Shown piece by piece: positions 61,842 to 64,000 of a stretch of DNA of 64,000 nucleotides. Under the pieces are notes generated by a model that saw only the letters and a list, made by a program, of their open reading frames with translations, was not told the DNA's origin and searched no databases. Each line of letters starts with the position of its first letter. Positions within the stretch are counted from its first letter, which is position 1. This stretch comes from an uncultured Bacilli bacterium (GTDB taxonomy: Bacteria; Bacillota_I; Bacilli_A; RF39; UBA660). The stretch covers positions 1-64,000 of the forward strand of contig CAKONK010000008.1 of NCBI GenBank assembly GCA_934097085.1, in the 5' to 3' direction. A program made the position numbers and the translations under genes.

Positions 61842-62840
61842 ATGGATAATCGTCAAAAACAGTTACTAAAAGTAATAGTAGAGACTTATGTAAAGTCCGT
61901 TAAACCTGTTGGAAGTAAGTCACTTTGTGAAAAGTTTAATTTATCAAGTGCTACGATAAGAAATGAGATGGCTATTTTAGAGGATTTAGGTTATATTGAA
62001 AAAAATCATATATCTTCGGGAAGAATACCCTCAGAAAAAGGTTATAGATATTATGTTGAAAATTTAATGGAACCTGAAAAACTTAATGGTAGTGAAATGT
62101 TAAAACTTCAAAGAGTAGTTAAAAATCAAGATTTAGTATTATCTGATGCAATAACTAAGTGTATGGAGATAATTAGTGATTTAACAAATTATGCTTCAAT
62201 AGTTTTGGGAAGTAGTAGCATGGATAATTTGCTTAAACAAGTAAGTATTATTCCAATAGATGAAAATAAAATTGTTGCTTTAGTATGTACAAATACAGGA
62301 CTTGTAGAAAATAAAAAATTTGTTTTACCGGAGGGTACAAATGTTAAAGAACTTATTAAAACTAGTGAAATAATTAATAAGATGCTTATTGGGACACCAA
62401 TTAAAGATGTTTCAGAGCGTTTAGAGTTTGAAATAAAACCAATTATTGCCCAGGAAATAAGTAATTATGAAAAAGTATATAATATATTTTATAATGCTTT
62501 TACAGATTTTGTTGATGAAAATGCAAATGTTACTGTAAGTGGTAAGGCTAAAGTATTAGAGCAACCAGAATATGATAATCCTGATTCAATAAAAAAACTT
62601 GCATATAAACTTGAGGATGAATCATTTATCAAAAAAGTTACAAGTATTGATGGTAGTGATGAAATAAAGGTTTATATAGGTGATGAATCACAAGTCGATG
62701 ATAATACAACTATTGTAAAAAGGACTTATGATATTAATGGTGAAAAAGGTTCTATTGCAATAATAGGCCCAAAGAGAATGGATTATGCTAAAGTATATGG
62801 ACTACTTGATTATGTCCTAGAACAAATGAAGAAAAAGTAG
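61842..62840 (+). CDS. hrcA: Heat-shock repressor HrcA
   Basis: A 332-residue HrcA: N-terminal winged helix with PVGSKSLCEKFNLSSATIRNEMA (shortened) and SSGRIPSEKGYRYYV, then the dimerisation domain. It binds the two CIRCE sites upstream. First gene of the hrcA-grpE-X-dnaK operon. Confidence 0.96.
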   Translation: MDNRQKQLLKVIVETYVKSVKPVGSKSLCEKFNLSSATIRNEMAILEDLGYIEKNHISSGRIPSEKGYRYYVENLMEPEKLNGSEMLKLQRVVKNQDLVLSDAITKCMEIISDLTNYASIVLGSSSMDNLLKQVSIIPIDENKIVALVCTNTGLVENKKFVLPEGTNVKELIKTSEIINKMLIGTPIKDVSERLEFEIKPIIAQEISNYEKVYNIFYNAFTDFVDENANVTVSGKAKVLEQPEYDNPDSIKKLAYKLEDESFIKKVTSIDGSDEIKVYIGDESQVDDNTTIVKRTYDINGEKGSIAIIGPKRMDYAKVYGLLDYVLEQMKKK

Positions 62841-62848
62841 GTGATAAC

Positions 62849-63415
62849 TTGAAAGAAGATATTAAAAAAGAAGAAAAAGTTTCAGTAAATGAAAAAGAAA
62901 TTAAGAAAGATAAAAAAAATAATCATCATGAAAAATGCATGGAAGAAATTAAAAAGTTTGCTGAAGAAAATAAAAAATTAATTGAAGAAAAAAATGCACT
63001 TTCAGATAAAATATTAAGATTAAATGCTGAAATGCAAAATATGAATAGACGCTTTAATGAAGAAAAAGCTAATATTTATAAATATGATGGGGAAAAACTT
63101 ATTAAAGAGATTTTACCTATTATTGATAATTTTGAAAGAGCAATATCTCTTGATGATGATAACTTAACTGATGAACTTTCAAAATTCTTATCTGGATTTA
63201 AAATGATATATACATCACTTTTATCTACTTTAAATGCAATTGGTGTTAAAGAGATAGAAGCAATGGGTAAACAGTTTGATCCAAAAACTATGGAAGCAAT
63301 TATGACTACCAGTATTATGGAAGAAGAGGAAGGCGTAGTTGTGGAAGTAATGCAAAAAGGTTATACTTATAATGATAAAGTTATAAGAGTAGCTATGGTA
63401 AAAGTTAATGAATGA
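62849..63415 (+). CDS. grpE: Nucleotide exchange factor GrpE
   Basis: A 188-residue GrpE with a lysine- and glutamate-rich coiled-coil N-terminus and the C-terminal beta domain (FDPKTMEAIM...VVEVMQKGYTYNDKVIRVAMV). TTG start at 62849 after AGGTG. It releases ADP from DnaK. Confidence 0.95.
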   Translation: MKEDIKKEEKVSVNEKEIKKDKKNNHHEKCMEEIKKFAEENKKLIEEKNALSDKILRLNAEMQNMNRRFNEEKANIYKYDGEKLIKEILPIIDNFERAISLDDDNLTDELSKFLSGFKMIYTSLLSTLNAIGVKEIEAMGKQFDPKTMEAIMTTSIMEEEEGVVVEVMQKGYTYNDKVIRVAMVKVNE

Positions 63416-63710
63416 TAATTTTCTAGCTTTGTCACTAATTTTTAATAGTTTTGGTGAGTATCATTTAGAAAGTAGTGATATTCATTCTAGACTTACATCA
63501 GAGAAACTTGATAGAGCATATTTTGATTCATTAATGGAGCTTTTAAAAGTTACCAGAGGACTTACTTCGCATGAAGAGTTTTCTAGTAATTATAATAAAA
63601 TTTTAAGTAATTTATCTAGTGAAGAACAAATTATTATTAATGATGAAATAGTTAGCATTGTTAATGAAATTAAGTCAAAATTAGATAATGAAAATAAAAT
63701 TACTCGATAA
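63408..63710 (+). CDS. Unrecognised gene between grpE and dnaK
   Basis: A 100-residue soluble helical protein (FNSFGEYHLESSDIHSRLTSEK shortened; LKVTRGLTSHEEFSSNY) overlapping grpE by 8 nt. Neither of the common neighbours (dnaJ, grpE) nor a known cochaperone is seen in it. Its coupling suggests a heat-shock-related role. Confidence 0.6.
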   Translation: MNDNFLALSLIFNSFGEYHLESSDIHSRLTSEKLDRAYFDSLMELLKVTRGLTSHEEFSSNYNKILSNLSSEEQIIINDEIVSIVNEIKSKLDNENKITR

Positions 63711-63730
63711 AAAGAAAGGAATGATAAATT

Positions 63731-64000
63731 ATGAGTAAAATTATTGGTATAGATTTAGGTACAACAAATAGTTGTGTAGCGGTACTTGAAGGTGGGGAAG
63801 CAAAAGTTATTCCTAATGCCGAAGGAAACCGTACAACTCCTTCAGTAGTTGCTTTTAAAGGTGACGATGAACTAGTTGGAGAAACTGCAAAAAGACAAGC
63901 AGTAACAAATGTTAAAAATACAATCTCCTCAATTAAAAGAAAAATGGGAACAAATGAAAAAGTTGAGGCTAATGGAAGAATGTATACACCAGAGGAAATC
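63731..64000 (+). CDS. dnaK: Chaperone DnaK, 5' part
   Basis: The first 90 residues of DnaK; the gene runs off the window end. [20 protein letters not shown] is the phosphate-1 ATP motif, followed by [14 protein letters not shown] and KRKMG. AAAGAAAGGAATG precedes the ATG. Confidence 0.97.
   Translation, partial: MSKIIGIDLGTTNSCVAVLEGGEAKVIPNAEGNRTTPSVVAFKGDDELVGETAKRQAVTNVKNTISSIKRKMGTNEKVEANGRMYTPEEI

Noticed and set aside
1..64000. Mollicute genetic code (TGA as Trp)
   Set aside because: Many complete genes end in TGA, and Trp is encoded by TGG throughout.
1..64000. tRNA or rRNA genes
   Set aside because: I saw no cloverleaf or rRNA-like stretch on either strand; a tRNAscan run would be decisive.

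Overview
The window is one continuous stretch of a very AT-rich, endospore-lineage Firmicute (Bacilli/Erysipelotrichia-like gut organism; the genus cannot be fixed from sequence alone). Grounds: codon and gene content typical of low-GC Gram-positives, strong GGAGG ribosome sites, sigma-A promoters of the TTGACA-N17-TATAAT type, sporulation-lineage proteins (CotJA/JB fusion, CotJC, a YlmC/YmxH PRC-barrel protein, a YjcZ-like peptide), a LtaS-type enzyme, and TGA used as a stop. Almost everything is on the + strand; lexA, def, the YjcZ-like gene, a serine hydrolase, a small peptide and an RNA gene are on the - strand.

Housekeeping layout: lexA facing a tiny SOS-box-controlled membrane peptide (1.7-2.5 kb); ylmC-lspA-rluD-rhomboid (2.5-5.8 kb); a folate/dTMP operon folD-glyA-thyA-dfrA-tmk (5.9-10.2 kb); cotJ genes and def (11.2-12.8 kb); ftsW, an AI-2E-type permease, rplS with a candidate leader, lepB, tag (13-17.7 kb); gmk and an ArsR/metal-ATPase pair (22.5-25.7 kb); rbgA-rnhB-ltaS-like-topA (37-42.8 kb); mtnN, a metallophosphoesterase, a sigma-70 factor and a P-type ATPase (51-57 kb); and the heat-shock operon hrcA-grpE-X-dnaK with two CIRCE operators (61.7 kb to the end).

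The most striking region is 42.9-47.9 kb, a diversity-generating retroelement (DGR). It has two paralogous surface-anchored target proteins with C-terminal variable repeats (44186-44258 and 47723-47792), an Avd-like accessory gene, a reverse transcriptase, a 73-nt template repeat (46323-46395) whose differences from the variable repeats fall mostly on adenines, and two small MutS-domain-I-like genes. The cassette looks switched off or decaying. The RT is broken by a 5-bp TTTAG tandem duplication. The first accessory gene is out of frame at a G10 tract and also has an in-frame stop. The template itself has drifted from the sequence implied by its targets. Immediately upstream of the first target is a perfect 20-bp inverted repeat around 89 bp, which looks like an invertible promoter. 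A third target-like protein opens the window (58-1620).

Accessory genes elsewhere are repeatedly bracketed by direct repeats. Two RhuM-family genes sit between duplicated copies of the 5' end of rbgA (41-bp repeats). A DUF3800 gene plus an opposite-strand structured RNA sits between perfect 28-bp repeats. An AAA/DUF4143 ATPase sits between two copies of a ~40-bp palindrome. Other accessory material includes a row of four flavodoxin-type genes of which three are broken, a Fic protein, a protein with two HEPN-like Rx4H motifs, an amidoligase pair, three tandem four-TM paralogues and a small hydrophobic peptide on the - strand at 57.4 kb.
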